Shown: positions 55,703 through 64,000 of the stretch, piece by piece
Position numbering within the stretch: position 1 is the first letter of the stretch
Layout of the letters: each line of letters opens with the position of its first letter
DNA from: Pseudoclavibacter sp. CFCC 11306
GTDB lineage: Bacteria; Actinomycetota; Actinomycetes; Actinomycetales; Microbacteriaceae
Assembly (NCBI RefSeq): GCF_008831235.1
Contig: NZ_WBKF01000001.1
Location: 496,001 to 560,000 of the forward strand
Length of the DNA: 64,000 nucleotides
Direction of reading: 5' to 3'
Position numbers and translations under genes: made by a program
The notes under the pieces: generated by a model
The model's database searches: none
What the model saw: the letters and a program-made list of their open reading frames with translations, nothing else
What the model was told of the DNA's origin: nothing

Positions 55703-56938
55703 ATGACATCCGAACCACAGACGTCGCCGGACGACGTCGTCATCGTCAGCGGGGCACGCACGCCGCAGGGCCGCATGGGTGGGCAGCTCGCGACACTCAG
55801 CGCCGTCGACCTCGGCGCCGCGGCCCTGCGCGGAGCCATCGAGCGTGCGGGCATCGAGCCCGACGCGATCGACCACGTGATGATGGGGCACGTCGTGCAG
55901 GCCGGCTGCGGGCAGAATCCGGCTCGGCAGACGGCGGTCGCCGCCGGGGTGCCGCTGACCTCCCCCGCCACGACGATCAATCGCGTCTGTCTGTCAGGCA
56001 GCAGCGCGATCATCGAGGCGGTGCGCCTGCTGCGCACCGGCGAGGCCGATCTGGTCGCAGCCGGCGGTCAGGAGTCGATGACGAACGCTCCGCACCTGCT
56101 GCCCGGCGCCCGTGTCGGCTACCGCTTCGGCGACGCCTCCGTCGTCGACTCGCTCGGTGCCGACGGCCTGACCGACGCCTTCTCGGGCGAGGCCATGGGT
56201 CTGCTGACCGAACGCGACGCCAGCGCCGCCGGCATCGATCGCGATGCGCAGGATGCCCTGGCCGCGCGATCGCATCGGCGTGCGGACCACGCGCAGCGCA
56301 CCGGTCTGCTCACCGAGGAGATCGTGCCGGTGCACGTGCGTTCGCGGCGCGGCGAGAGTGAGGTCGCTGCGGACGAAGGGGTACGCCCCGAGAGCACGGC
56401 AGAGACCCTGGGGCGGCTGCGTGCTGCATTCGCCTCTGAGGGTGCGATAACAGCGGGCAACTCGTCTCCGATCTCGGACGGCGCAGCGGCGCTGCTGCTG
56501 ACCACACGCGCTCAGGCGAGTCGGCTGGGGCTGCCGGTGCTGGCGCGCATCGCCGGATTCGCACAGATCGCCGGCCCGGACACCGGGCTGCTCGACAAAC
56601 CGGCCCTGGCGATTCGACTGGCCTGTCGGCGAGCCGGAGTCGACGTCGCTCGGCTGGATGTGCTCGAGGTCAACGAGGCGTTCGCAGCAGTCGCCATACA
56701 GACCGCTCGGCTGCTCGACCTGCCTGACGAGCGTCTCAACGCACTGGGCGGTGCGGTCGCGCTGGGGCACCCGATCGGGGCCTCGGGCGCACGAATCGTC
56801 TTCAGCGCCGCCATGCAGCTGCGCCGGCTGCACGACGCCGCAGTCGGCACGGATGCCGGCGACGACACGCACTGGGCAGCGATCGGCATCTGCGGGGGCG
56901 GCGGTCAGGGCGATGCCCTCGTGCTGTCTTCGCAGTGA
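55703..56938 (+). CDS. Acetyl-CoA acyltransferase (thiolase)
   Basis: A 411-residue thiolase that cleaves 3-ketoacyl-CoA (or condenses two acetyl-CoA). The nucleophilic Cys is in INRVCLSGSSAI (near 93-104), the histidine in VALGHPIGASGAR (near 351-363) and the second Cys in GICGGGGQGDAL (near 395-406); VNEAFAAVA is also present. It closes the fadB-dehydrogenase-thiolase series, giving a complete beta-oxidation spiral from acyl-CoA to acetyl-CoA. AGGAG lies about 12 nt before the ATG. It is convergent with the DUF2207 gene, 10 nt apart. FadA and PhaA/AtoB roles are both possible. Confidence 0.92.
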   Translation: MTSEPQTSPDDVVIVSGARTPQGRMGGQLATLSAVDLGAAALRGAIERAGIEPDAIDHVMMGHVVQAGCGQNPARQTAVAAGVPLTSPATTINRVCLSGSSAIIEAVRLLRTGEADLVAAGGQESMTNAPHLLPGARVGYRFGDASVVDSLGADGLTDAFSGEAMGLLTERDASAAGIDRDAQDALAARSHRRADHAQRTGLLTEEIVPVHVRSRRGESEVAADEGVRPESTAETLGRLRAAFASEGAITAGNSSPISDGAAALLLTTRAQASRLGLPVLARIAGFAQIAGPDTGLLDKPALAIRLACRRAGVDVARLDVLEVNEAFAAVAIQTARLLDLPDERLNALGGAVALGHPIGASGARIVFSAAMQLRRLHDAAVGTDAGDDTHWAAIGICGGGGQGDALVLSSQ

Positions 56939-56948
56939 CCTCGGTCGG

Positions 56949-58883
56949 CTACCGGCCTCCGCCACCGCCACCGCCACCGCCGCCGCCGGCGAATCCGCCG
57001 CCGCCCGCGCCTCCGGAGAAGCTGCCTCCTGAGGTGGGCGGCTGCACCGAGGTGGTCGCAGCGGTGTTGAACGCGGCGAGTCTGGAAGCGAGGACTCCCG
57101 CAGCGAACGGCGTCATCGAGTCATACCACCCCGGTTGGCTGCCGGTGCGCTCGTAGTCGACCTGCAGCTGCTTCGCCCAAGTGCCTTCGATGCCCCAGAG
57201 CACCGCCCACGGCAGCAGCCTTTCGTTCAGACGCACACTGGTGGAGCCGTCGGACAGATCGATGCGTTCGGCGCCCTGCACACTCTGCAGCACGGCGAAG
57301 CGATCTCGCTCGGCAAGCTCCATGTACATCTTCAGGCCTTTGACCTCGTCTCTGGCCTCAGCACCCGCTTCGGTCAGCGTCTTCGGGCGAGGCAGGGCCA
57401 CGAACAGCAGCATCAGCGACCCCACCGTGGCCAACCCGGCTGCGATGAGCCACCAGGTGATGCGTTCGGCCTGCACCAGCGCCCACAGCCCGTACGCGGC
57501 GGAGATCGCCATCATGCCCCACCCTGACACTCGCAGGGCAACCGGCAGCGTGGAAGTCGGCACGGCTCGGAACCCGCCGGCGATGAGCCGCTGCTGAACA
57601 TCGACGATCACCGCCTGCGCACGTTCGGCACGGTGCTGGTCGGGCTTCGTCTCAATGGCCACGCGCTCACCCGGCTGCAGCTGACGAGGCCCGGCCAGCA
57701 CGGCGAGCACCTCTGCGTCATGAGCCTGCATGCGACCGGGGTCGACCATCTCGATCGCGAAGCTCGGTCTTTTGGCGCCGAACATGCCGACATGTTCGAT
57801 GTCGACCATGCGAACGACGCCGCGAACCGCCATGTCGATGACTGCGGCCGGCATCCAGCTGTTCATCCGGTTGACCAGGTCGGCCCCGGCGACGATCGGA
57901 AGCCCTGCGGGCGGTGCGTACTCCGGAACGATCACTCCACGCCCCGGGGCGTCCCGCCATCGACGGCTTCGCACGACGACCAGGGCGACGGCGAGCCCGA
58001 GAGCGACTGCGCTCAGCCCCAGCGGCAGCCATGTCGTCCACCATGCCCGTGAGGGAGGTTCGGGGATCACGAAGGTCTGCGGGGCGAAGCCGACCGCGAT
58101 GGTCATCGTCTGCGCGGGGGCGAGCCCGCCGTCAGTCTGCGCGGTGAACCGGGCGGCAGCGTCACCCGCGTCTTCGAGACGCACGATCTGACAGCGCACG
58201 GTCGATCCGTGTGCACCTTGATAGCAGGAGGCCTGGCCGTTCAGGGCGGAGACGAGCGAGGGATCGACCGTGAGCGTCGCGGAGACGACCCCGAAGGGCT
58301 GCTGCCAGCTCTCGCCGTTGACATCCCAGTAGAACTCGTCGGTGTCGGTGTCGGCGAAATGACGCACGGTGTTCTGCATGGCGTAGCTCAGCACGTAGGT
58401 CTGCCTGCCGTGCACGAACTCGTCTGAGCCGAGAGACACTTCGAGCTGGCCTCCGACGCGCTTTGTGTCGTACACCACTGCGCGGCCGGCGTCATCGGTC
58501 ACCGCCGTGACCGTCGGGTCGAGCGACACCCCGTCATAGTCGAGGGGGATCTTGCGCACGAGACCGCGGTTCTGATCGAAGCTCGGGAAGTCGGCGACGA
58601 GAGTCTCGGTGACATCGATTCGTGCTCTGCCGTCGGCGTCGCGGCTCAGGTGGTAGTCGACAGACATCGATTCGAAGCTGAAGTCGTCGACGGATGCCGC
58701 TGCCGGTCTGACGGACGTCGCCAGCAGAGCCAACGCGAGCAGCGTGGCCGCCAGCAGCAGAGCTGAGAGTCGTGCCAGGGACGATCTCGGCAGACGCAGC
58801 GATCTCGACGTGCTCACCAATCTGTGCGTGTGCGACATACCTGGTGTCGGTGCGGAGTTTTGGGTCGTTCGCATCGGCCTCAT
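56949..58883 (-). CDS. DUF2207 domain membrane protein
   Basis: A protein of about 644 residues of the DUF2207 family (function unknown, presumed envelope). It has a long basic N-region and a signal/anchor helix (about 40-62), an extracytoplasmic beta-rich domain (65-270), a membrane helix near 285-305, a cytoplasmic segment and two more helices near 455-500. It ends in a glycine-rich tail (FSGGAGGGGFAGGGGGG), the hallmark of the family. The start is uncertain: ATG 58883 lies 7 nt after TACCAT, while ATG 58838 would give a more usual signal peptide; neither has a good ribosome binding site. Nothing adjacent explains its role. Confidence 0.85.
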   Translation of the reverse strand: MRPMRTTQNSAPTPGMSHTHRLVSTSRSLRLPRSSLARLSALLLAATLLALALLATSVRPAAASVDDFSFESMSVDYHLSRDADGRARIDVTETLVADFPSFDQNRGLVRKIPLDYDGVSLDPTVTAVTDDAGRAVVYDTKRVGGQLEVSLGSDEFVHGRQTYVLSYAMQNTVRHFADTDTDEFYWDVNGESWQQPFGVVSATLTVDPSLVSALNGQASCYQGAHGSTVRCQIVRLEDAGDAAARFTAQTDGGLAPAQTMTIAVGFAPQTFVIPEPPSRAWWTTWLPLGLSAVALGLAVALVVVRSRRWRDAPGRGVIVPEYAPPAGLPIVAGADLVNRMNSWMPAAVIDMAVRGVVRMVDIEHVGMFGAKRPSFAIEMVDPGRMQAHDAEVLAVLAGPRQLQPGERVAIETKPDQHRAERAQAVIVDVQQRLIAGGFRAVPTSTLPVALRVSGWGMMAISAAYGLWALVQAERITWWLIAAGLATVGSLMLLFVALPRPKTLTEAGAEARDEVKGLKMYMELAERDRFAVLQSVQGAERIDLSDGSTSVRLNERLLPWAVLWGIEGTWAKQLQVDYERTGSQPGWYDSMTPFAAGVLASRLAAFNTAATTSVQPPTSGGSFSGGAGGGGFAGGGGGGGGGGGR

Positions 58884-58965
58884 GCCGCCCATGGTACTTC
58901 GTCGCGCCGACATCGCCCGATCACCCGCACGACGAATCGCACATTACGTCGCGCTGAGGCAGGCC

Positions 58966-59652
58966 TCAGTGCAGAAAGATCAGCAGCACGCCGACCGCAA
59001 GATACAGCACCCCGAACACCGCATTCATCACACGCTGGCCATGCGCGTTTCGCGCGAATCGCCCGACCGCGCGGGCGGCAGGAGCGAAGAAGCCCCACAT
59101 CACGCAGATGTCGACGACGATCATGGTGACGATCACCGCCGCATACTGCAGCACGACCGGTTTCGACGCATCGATGAACTGCGGCATGAAGGCCAGAAAG
59201 AAGATGATCGCCTTGGGGTTGCTGAGGTTCACCCATGTTCCGCGCATCACCATCGCGCCGGGTCGCAGGTATCGGCTGACGCCGGCAGCATCCCCCGAAT
59301 CGGCGGCCTGGTTCTCGGCAGCCGTGCCGGCGTCGGTGCCCTCGTCTTCGGCGACCCGACCGACGGCGCGCGCGAGCAGCAGCTGCCGAACCCCGAGGTA
59401 GCCGAGGTAGGCGGCGCCGGCGTAGCGGATCGCCGTGGTGACTCCCGGCGCGTGTGCGAGCAGCGCACCCAGCCCGCAGGCCACGATCACCAGCAGAATG
59501 AGCAGACCGATCTGCTGGCCGAGCACGCCCCAGATCGACCGGCGCCACCCGACGTTCAGCGCATTCGTCATCGTCGAGATGGCTCCGGCGCCCGGGGTGA
59601 GGCTCACCATGATCGATGCGGCCAACAGTGCTCCCCAGACCGCCGGGCTCAC
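58966..59652 (-). CDS. LysE/RhtB family amino acid exporter
   Basis: A 228-residue exporter with about six helices and LysE/RhtB motifs: VSLTPGAGAISTMTNALNVG near 16-35 and NLSNPKAIIFFLAFMPQFI near 139-157. A hydrophilic loop (95-125) is rich in Ala, Glu and Asp. The family exports lysine, homoserine, threonine or similar amino acids; the substrate is unknown. The GTG start overlaps the corA stop as GTGA, so translation is coupled to corA. The longer open frame upstream lies inside corA. Confidence 0.88.
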   Translation of the reverse strand: MSPAVWGALLAASIMVSLTPGAGAISTMTNALNVGWRRSIWGVLGQQIGLLILLVIVACGLGALLAHAPGVTTAIRYAGAAYLGYLGVRQLLLARAVGRVAEDEGTDAGTAAENQAADSGDAAGVSRYLRPGAMVMRGTWVNLSNPKAIIFFLAFMPQFIDASKPVVLQYAAVIVTMIVVDICVMWGFFAPAARAVGRFARNAHGQRVMNAVFGVLYLAVGVLLIFLH

Positions 59653-60674
59653 AGCCAGTCCAGACGTTTGAACCAGGCGTAGAGCCCAACCGAGGTCAGC
59701 GCGATCAGCGTCACGGCGATCACCGCACCGACATCGGTCTGAAAATAGGGAAAGTTCACGTTCATGCCGAAGAAGCCGGTGATCAGCGTCGGCACGGCGA
59801 TGATGGCCGCCCACGATGTGAGCTTCTTCATCACCAGGTTCATCCGGTTGCTCTGGCTCGAGAGGTTCGTGTCGATGATGGTGCTGGCCAGGTCTCGCAG
59901 CGAGTCAGTCCAGTCGCTCACGCGCAGCACGTGATCATAGACATCGAGAAAGTAGGGTCGCAGCGCATCCGGCAGCGGCGGCTCAGCACGATTGATCACG
60001 CTGCTGAGAATCTCTCTGGTCGGCAGCGCCAGCCGACGCAGGGTGACCAGACGCTTGTGCAGATGATAGGCGTTGAGCTGGATGCCGCGGGAGTCCGGCG
60101 TGTCGCCGAAGAGCTCGTCTTCGAGAGCGTCGATGCTCTCGTCAAGCTGCTGCACGGTGTCGAAATGGGTGTCGACGATCTGATCGACGATCGCCCAGAG
60201 CACGGTGATGCCGCCGATCGCCAGCAGCGTCGGGTGCGCCTCCCAGGCCAGTCGCGCACCGCCGAGATCGAAGCCGTCGCCGTGTCGCACGGTCACCACG
60301 ACGTTTCTGGTCAGAAAGATGTCGATCTGATGCCGTTCGAGCTCGGACTCGACGTCGTTCGGCGCAGCCATCGCATACAGCGTCAGAAACAGATGCGTCT
60401 CGTAGCGAACGAGCTTCGCACGCTCATGGCTCTCTTCGACGTCTTCGATGGCGAGCGGATGCAGATGCAGCGTCTGCGCGATCTGCACGAGCGCCTCATG
60501 ATCGGCCGTCGGCAGATCGACCCATGTGGTGCGCTCGGCGTCGTGCTGCAGCTGCTCGATCTCGGTCAGAGAGGTGGTCTCCCGTTCGAGTCGGCCACCG
60601 CGGTAGACGCGGATCTCAGGTGTGCAGACGGTCGAACTCGCACCGGTCTTCTCAGGGTCGGTCTCAGAGCGCAT
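59649..60674 (-). CDS. corA: CorA family magnesium/cobalt transporter
   Basis: A 341-residue CorA-type divalent cation channel: cytoplasmic alpha/beta funnel (1-270) then two C-terminal membrane helices. The signature GFFGMNVNFPYF (GMN motif) is near 303-314 and the charged tail (KRLDWL) follows the second helix. It forms pentamers that import Mg2+, sometimes Co2+ or Ni2+. TAGACT ends 6 nt before the ATG, so it is predicted to be leaderless and separately transcribed from the upstream sugar-porter gene 26 nt away. Confidence 0.94.
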   Translation of the reverse strand: MRSETDPEKTGASSTVCTPEIRVYRGGRLERETTSLTEIEQLQHDAERTTWVDLPTADHEALVQIAQTLHLHPLAIEDVEESHERAKLVRYETHLFLTLYAMAAPNDVESELERHQIDIFLTRNVVVTVRHGDGFDLGGARLAWEAHPTLLAIGGITVLWAIVDQIVDTHFDTVQQLDESIDALEDELFGDTPDSRGIQLNAYHLHKRLVTLRRLALPTREILSSVINRAEPPLPDALRPYFLDVYDHVLRVSDWTDSLRDLASTIIDTNLSSQSNRMNLVMKKLTSWAAIIAVPTLITGFFGMNVNFPYFQTDVGAVIAVTLIALTSVGLYAWFKRLDWL

Positions 60675-60680
60675 GAACCG

Positions 60681-60686
60681 AGTCTA
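60681..60686 (-). promoter_or_regulatory. -10 box of corA (leaderless)
   Basis: TAGACT on the minus strand ends 6 nt before the corA ATG. Confidence 0.6.
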
Positions 60687-60700
60687 CGCAGTCGATCGCT

Positions 60701-62164
60701 TCAGCTGAGACGTCGGCGCAGCATCCTCTCGACCTCTTCGAGCGCCAGCCCGCGCGTCTCGGGCAGCGCACGCCAGACGAACCATGCGCTCAGCACGTTG
60801 ACCGCGGCGAAGACGAAGTAGACGTCGCCGCCCAGGTGCGCGAAGGCCAGCGGAAAGAGCAGCGCGACGACGCCGTTCGACAGCCACTGCACGCAGACTG
60901 CCACACCGGCGGCCAGCCCCCGCACCTGCAGCGGGAACAGCTCGGCTGTCATCAGCCAGAACACCACTGACACCATCGACTGCACGAAGCAGAGCAGCAC
61001 CAGCATGAGGGCGAGCACGAGCCAGGGCTGGGCTGGCCCCAACGGCAGGGCGAAGGCGAGGCCCAGCAGCAGATGCGACGAGGCGACGCCGATCAGCCCG
61101 GTGATCATGATCGGGCGTCGGCCGAGACGACGCAGCACGCGGATGCCGACGAGCGTCGCGAGCACCGAGACCACTCCCGTGGCGATGGTCGCGGTGAGCG
61201 CCGCCTGCGTGCCGAGCCCGCTGGTCGCGAGGATGCTCGGTGCGAAGTACATCACGGAGTTCACGCCGGTCAGCTGAGAGACCATGCCCAGACCGGCACC
61301 GATCAGCACGAGACGGCGCACCCAACGGGCCTGCATCGGGTGCCGATCCGTTCTCCGCGTCGCGCCTGCAGACTCATTGGCCCGGGTGTGAAGCGCCGTG
61401 ATCGTCTGCAGTTCGCGCTCGCTCTCGCCGGTGCTGCGAATCGATTCGAGCACACGGCGCGCAGCCTCGGGGTGACCGTGCGTAGCCAGCCAGCGCGGCG
61501 ATTCCGGGACGAGCCAGAGCCCGGCGAACAGCAGCAGGGCCGGGGTCGCACTGACCAGCAGCATGTGTCGCCACGCTTCACCGTCAGACGACGCCTGCGC
61601 GATCGCGGCGTTCGCCACGGCCGCGAGCAGCTGCCCGGTGACGATCATCAGCTGGTTTCGGGTGACCAGCCCCGCGCGCCGCCGCGCCGGGGCGATCTCG
61701 CCGATGAAGATGGGCACGATCGTCGAGCTGGCTCCCACGGCGAGGCCCAGCACCACCCGACACACCACCAGCGCCTCGACGCTCGGCGCAAGCCCGGTGC
61801 CCAGTGCGCCGACGGCGAAGACGAGCGAGACGAAGAGCAGGGTTCGGCGGCGTCCGAGGCGATCTGCGAGCCGCCCGCCGACAAGGGCGCCGAGACTCGC
61901 GGCGAAGACGAGCGCCGACGTGACGACGCCTTCGGCCAGGGCATCGAGCCCCAAGCCGCCGGCGTCTCGCGGCCGACTGAGAAACGGCAGCGCGCCCGCG
62001 AGCACGCCCGTGTCATAGCCGAAGGCAACGGCTCCCATCGTCGCGATCAGCACGATGGTCGTCACACGCCGGTCGGGCGATCCGCTCCCGCCGCGCGATG
62101 ATCGAGATGCCGGGTCCGCCGGCCTGCGGTGTTCCTCACTCGTGCTCCCCCGTGAACTGCTCAT
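60701..62164 (-). CDS. Sugar porter (MFS) family transporter
   Basis: A 487-residue MFS sugar:proton symporter of the XylE/GalP/IolT class with 12 helices. Signatures are GGRLADRLGRRRTL (near 97), PESPRWLATHGH (near 217), QLTGVNSVMYFAPSI (near 298) and the C-terminal ETRGLALEEVERML (near 468). The first 30 residues are a hydrophilic Ser/Arg-rich extension. The sugar cannot be named. Its ATG overlaps the upstream Ppx/GppA stop by 4 nt, an unusual coupling of a sugar transporter to a phosphatase. Confidence 0.9.
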   Translation of the reverse strand: MSSSRGSTSEEHRRPADPASRSSRGGSGSPDRRVTTIVLIATMGAVAFGYDTGVLAGALPFLSRPRDAGGLGLDALAEGVVTSALVFAASLGALVGGRLADRLGRRRTLLFVSLVFAVGALGTGLAPSVEALVVCRVVLGLAVGASSTIVPIFIGEIAPARRRAGLVTRNQLMIVTGQLLAAVANAAIAQASSDGEAWRHMLLVSATPALLLFAGLWLVPESPRWLATHGHPEAARRVLESIRSTGESERELQTITALHTRANESAGATRRTDRHPMQARWVRRLVLIGAGLGMVSQLTGVNSVMYFAPSILATSGLGTQAALTATIATGVVSVLATLVGIRVLRRLGRRPIMITGLIGVASSHLLLGLAFALPLGPAQPWLVLALMLVLLCFVQSMVSVVFWLMTAELFPLQVRGLAAGVAVCVQWLSNGVVALLFPLAFAHLGGDVYFVFAAVNVLSAWFVWRALPETRGLALEEVERMLRRRLS

Positions 62165-63117
62165 CGCCGATCTCGGCCGCCTGCCAGCAACGTCTCAGCG
62201 GCGCCGTCGAGGATGTCATGCTCACTGTAGACGGCGTGGTCGCAGTGCGAGCGGGCGGCGATGCGCGCGCTCACCCGTGACCAGATCACCGCGGCTGCGG
62301 AGACCAGGTCAGTGCGTGTGCGGTCGACGCCCATCTCGGCAAGCGCATGCGGGTCGGCGGCGATCAGACGGGTGCAGGCGGCCTGCAGCGCGTCGAGACT
62401 CCAGCTTCCGCCCGACAGTTCGCCGAAGCGCTCGGCACGCACGCCGGCGGTCACCGCTGCGATCACGCCGATCGAGTCAGAGACGCCGATGACCCGCTCG
62501 ACGCCGGCCAACGACACATGGGTCTCGGCTTCGTCGAGAGCGCAGTCGACGTCGGCGACCATCGCCGCGTGCTGTGCCGCCGACATCGGCCGGTGCGCAT
62601 CGAGGTGTCGCTCGGTGAGGCGCACGCCGCCCACGTTCATCGACCACGCCGCGATCGGTCGGCCGTTGCGTCCGACGACGAGCTCGGTCGAGCCACCGCC
62701 GAGGTCGACGACCAGCGTCATGGGCTGTGCCGGCATTCCGGTGAGTGCGCCGGCGTACGAGAGGTCGGCCTCTTCGACACCGCTGATGATCTCGGGCCGC
62801 ACGCCGAGAGTCGATTCGACGACGTCGCGCAGCGGTGTCGCGTCATGCACGTCGCGGCTCGCCGACGTCGCCACGAAGCGCAGCCGGTCGTCTGCGACGC
62901 CGAGCCGCTTCAGATCGCGGCGGTAGTCTGCCAAGGCGACGCCAAGGCGGTCGAGCGCCGCCGGCGCGAAGGCATGCGTGCGGTCGACGCCCTCGCCGAG
63001 ACGGATCGTGCGTGTGCGGCGCACGAGCTCCCGCGTCGGTGCGGGCCCCTCGATCACGAGCAGGCGCACGGTGTTCGTGCCGCAGTCGATGGCGGCGACG
63101 CGTTCGCGAGCGGTCAT
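62161..63117 (-). CDS. Exopolyphosphatase / pppGpp phosphohydrolase family protein
   Basis: A 318-residue Ppx/GppA-family phosphatase of the ASKHA fold. Phosphate-1 motif is AAIDCGTNTVRLLVIE (near 8-23), SGVEEADLSYAG (near 111) and phosphate-2 motif VVDLGGGSTELVVG (near 133-146). It is the short form (about 310-320 residues) common in actinobacteria, lacking the C-terminal HD-like domain of E. coli Ppx. It may hydrolyse polyphosphate or pppGpp. It overlaps both the upstream glycosyltransferase gene and the downstream sugar porter by ATGA, so all three are translationally linked. Confidence 0.92.
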   Translation of the reverse strand: MTARERVAAIDCGTNTVRLLVIEGPAPTRELVRRTRTIRLGEGVDRTHAFAPAALDRLGVALADYRRDLKRLGVADDRLRFVATSASRDVHDATPLRDVVESTLGVRPEIISGVEEADLSYAGALTGMPAQPMTLVVDLGGGSTELVVGRNGRPIAAWSMNVGGVRLTERHLDAHRPMSAAQHAAMVADVDCALDEAETHVSLAGVERVIGVSDSIGVIAAVTAGVRAERFGELSGGSWSLDALQAACTRLIAADPHALAEMGVDRTRTDLVSAAAVIWSRVSARIAARSHCDHAVYSEHDILDGAAETLLAGGRDRR

Positions 63118-64000
63118 ACCGGCTGCACCGTCGAGCGCGTCATCCGACGCTGCTGACAGTAGATCTGCACGAGCCGTCGGGCGCTCTTCGCCCAGCTGCG
63201 CTGCAGAGCGAGTGCGCGGCCTGCATGCCCCATGCGCTCGCGCAGCTCGGCGTCGTCGAGCAGCCTGGTCAGCGCGCGCGCCCAGGTCTCGGGCGAGCGA
63301 TCGCGCATGAGCAGACCGGTCTCGCCGTCGTGCACCGCCTCGGGCAGGCCTCCGGTGGCCATCGCGATCACCGGCACCCCGCTTGCGGCTGCCTCGAGTG
63401 CGACCAGACCATAGGTCTCAGAGTGCGACGGAACCAGGAACACCGAGGCACCGCGCATCAGATCGGCCAGCTCGGCGTGCGACATCGCGCCGTCGAAGTG
63501 CACCCGGTCGCCGATGCCCGCGTCGGCGGCCTGTCGGCGCAGAGCCGTCAGACAGCCGCCGTCCTGGCTGCTCGGCCCGCCCGCGATGCGCAGATCAGGG
63601 CGCAGCGAGACGTCAGTCGACGCAATCGTGGCGACGGCGAGGTCGAGCCCTTTGAGCGGCTCGATGCGGGCTGCAGCGGCGACGTATCTCGGAACGGCAG
63701 CCTCTCCCGGGTGGAAGCACCGAGCATCCACACCGGGAGACACCACGTGCACCCGCGATGCCTCGCCGCCCAGCCGCTCGACCACGGTGCGCTGCTCGGC
63801 ATGACTGACCGTGATCACCGCATCGGCCTCGCGTGCGAGAGTGCGCTCTGCCGAGAGACGCCCGGGCGCCTCGGGAGGCTCGCCGTTGTCGAGTGCGGTG
63901 TCGGCGTCTGCCGCGATGCTGTGAAAGCTCTGCAGCAGCGCCGCGCCGCATTCCCGAGCGACGGGCAGGGCGGCCAGACCGGAGTACCAGTGATGCGCGT
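63114..64000 (-). CDS. Glycosyltransferase family 4, C-terminal part (gene runs off the right edge)
   Basis: The visible 294 residues are the end of the first Rossmann domain and the whole second domain of a GT-B family 4 glycosyltransferase. HHWYSGLAALPVAR at the window edge is the donor-domain boundary typical of MshA/sucrose-phosphate-synthase-like enzymes. ADAVITVSHAEQ, then ARIEPLKGLDLAV (near 105 of the visible part), and the nucleotide-sugar motif PSHSETYGLVALEAAASGVPV follow, with the E-x7-E pair intact. Donor and acceptor are unknown; MshA-type or glycolipid synthesis are possibilities. It overlaps the Ppx/GppA gene by 4 nt. The N-terminus lies outside the window. Confidence 0.88.
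   Translation of the reverse strand, partial: AHHWYSGLAALPVARECGAALLQSFHSIAADADTALDNGEPPEAPGRLSAERTLAREADAVITVSHAEQRTVVERLGGEASRVHVVSPGVDARCFHPGEAAVPRYVAAAARIEPLKGLDLAVATIASTDVSLRPDLRIAGGPSSQDGGCLTALRRQAADAGIGDRVHFDGAMSHAELADLMRGASVFLVPSHSETYGLVALEAAASGVPVIAMATGGLPEAVHDGETGLLMRDRSPETWARALTRLLDDAELRERMGHAGRALALQRSWAKSARRLVQIYCQQRRMTRSTVQPV

Overview
The window is 64 kb of high-GC, gene-dense chromosome from an actinobacterium. The evidence is the codon use, frequent GTG starts and ATGA/GTGA coupling, TANNNT -10 boxes, monomeric isocitrate dehydrogenase, actinobacterial LiaF/DUF2207/YgjP proteins and a Cys-free MoeZ-type sulfur carrier adenylyltransferase. Order Micrococcales is my best guess, but nothing in the sequence fixes the genus. 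I see no insertion sequence, phage, CRISPR array, rRNA or tRNA. It reads as core metabolism and envelope maintenance rather than accessory DNA.

Layout. 1-4.2 kb: partial phosphate acetyltransferase (pta), a YceI lipocalin-like protein behind a palindromic operator, and a two-gene operon of acyl-CoA ligase and dolichol-phosphate-mannose-synthase-like glycosyltransferase. 4.2-11.1 kb: a DtxR-family regulator whose metal ligands look manganese-type (MntR), convergent with a leftward run of LiaF-like protein, membrane-anchored esterase, YqhA protein and a CydDC-like heterodimeric ABC exporter. 11.2-14.7 kb: ilvD and gdhA. 14.7-17.7 kb: a pyrimidine/thiamine-precursor ABC importer behind a TPP riboswitch. 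17.7-23.6 kb: L-lactate use (lutABC, regulator, lldP) with two matching LldR-type operators. 23.7-31.3 kb: a small membrane protein, an HTH-MurA fusion, TauE, DedA, an SGNH esterase, a YgjP-like protease, an MFS exporter and a DsbA-like protein. 31.3-36.7 kb: thiamine synthesis (thiD; thiO-thiS-thiG-thiF; thiE) with two more TPP riboswitches. 36.7-39.4 kb: class I aldolase, YbaK, a small leaderless gene and a hydrolase. 39.4-43.6 kb: an AcoR-like activator, DUF779 protein and aldehyde dehydrogenase. 43.8-49.5 kb: icd, upp, uraA and an AI-2E family permease. 49.5-56.9 kb: fatty/short-chain acid catabolism (CoA-transferase, TetR regulator, fadB, acyl-CoA dehydrogenase, thiolase). 56.9-64 kb: a DUF2207 membrane protein, LysE exporter, CorA, sugar MFS, Ppx/GppA phosphatase and a partial GT4 glycosyltransferase.

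Functional links. Lactate permease and LutABC are joined by one operator motif. Three separate TPP riboswitches would let thiamine pyrophosphate repress uptake, HMP phosphorylation and thiazole formation together, and in all three the ribosome binding site lies in the conserved 3' strand of the aptamer. The GAF/Fis regulator, DUF779 protein and aldehyde dehydrogenase form a recognisable aldehyde-oxidation module. The fad cluster turns acyl-CoA into acetyl-CoA.

A striking general feature is the number of genes (about 15) whose start codon lies 6-8 nt after a TANNNT box, predicting leaderless mRNAs. The most unusual single gene is the HTH-MurA fusion with a palindrome on its own promoter. I did not find a wholly undescribed multi-gene system.
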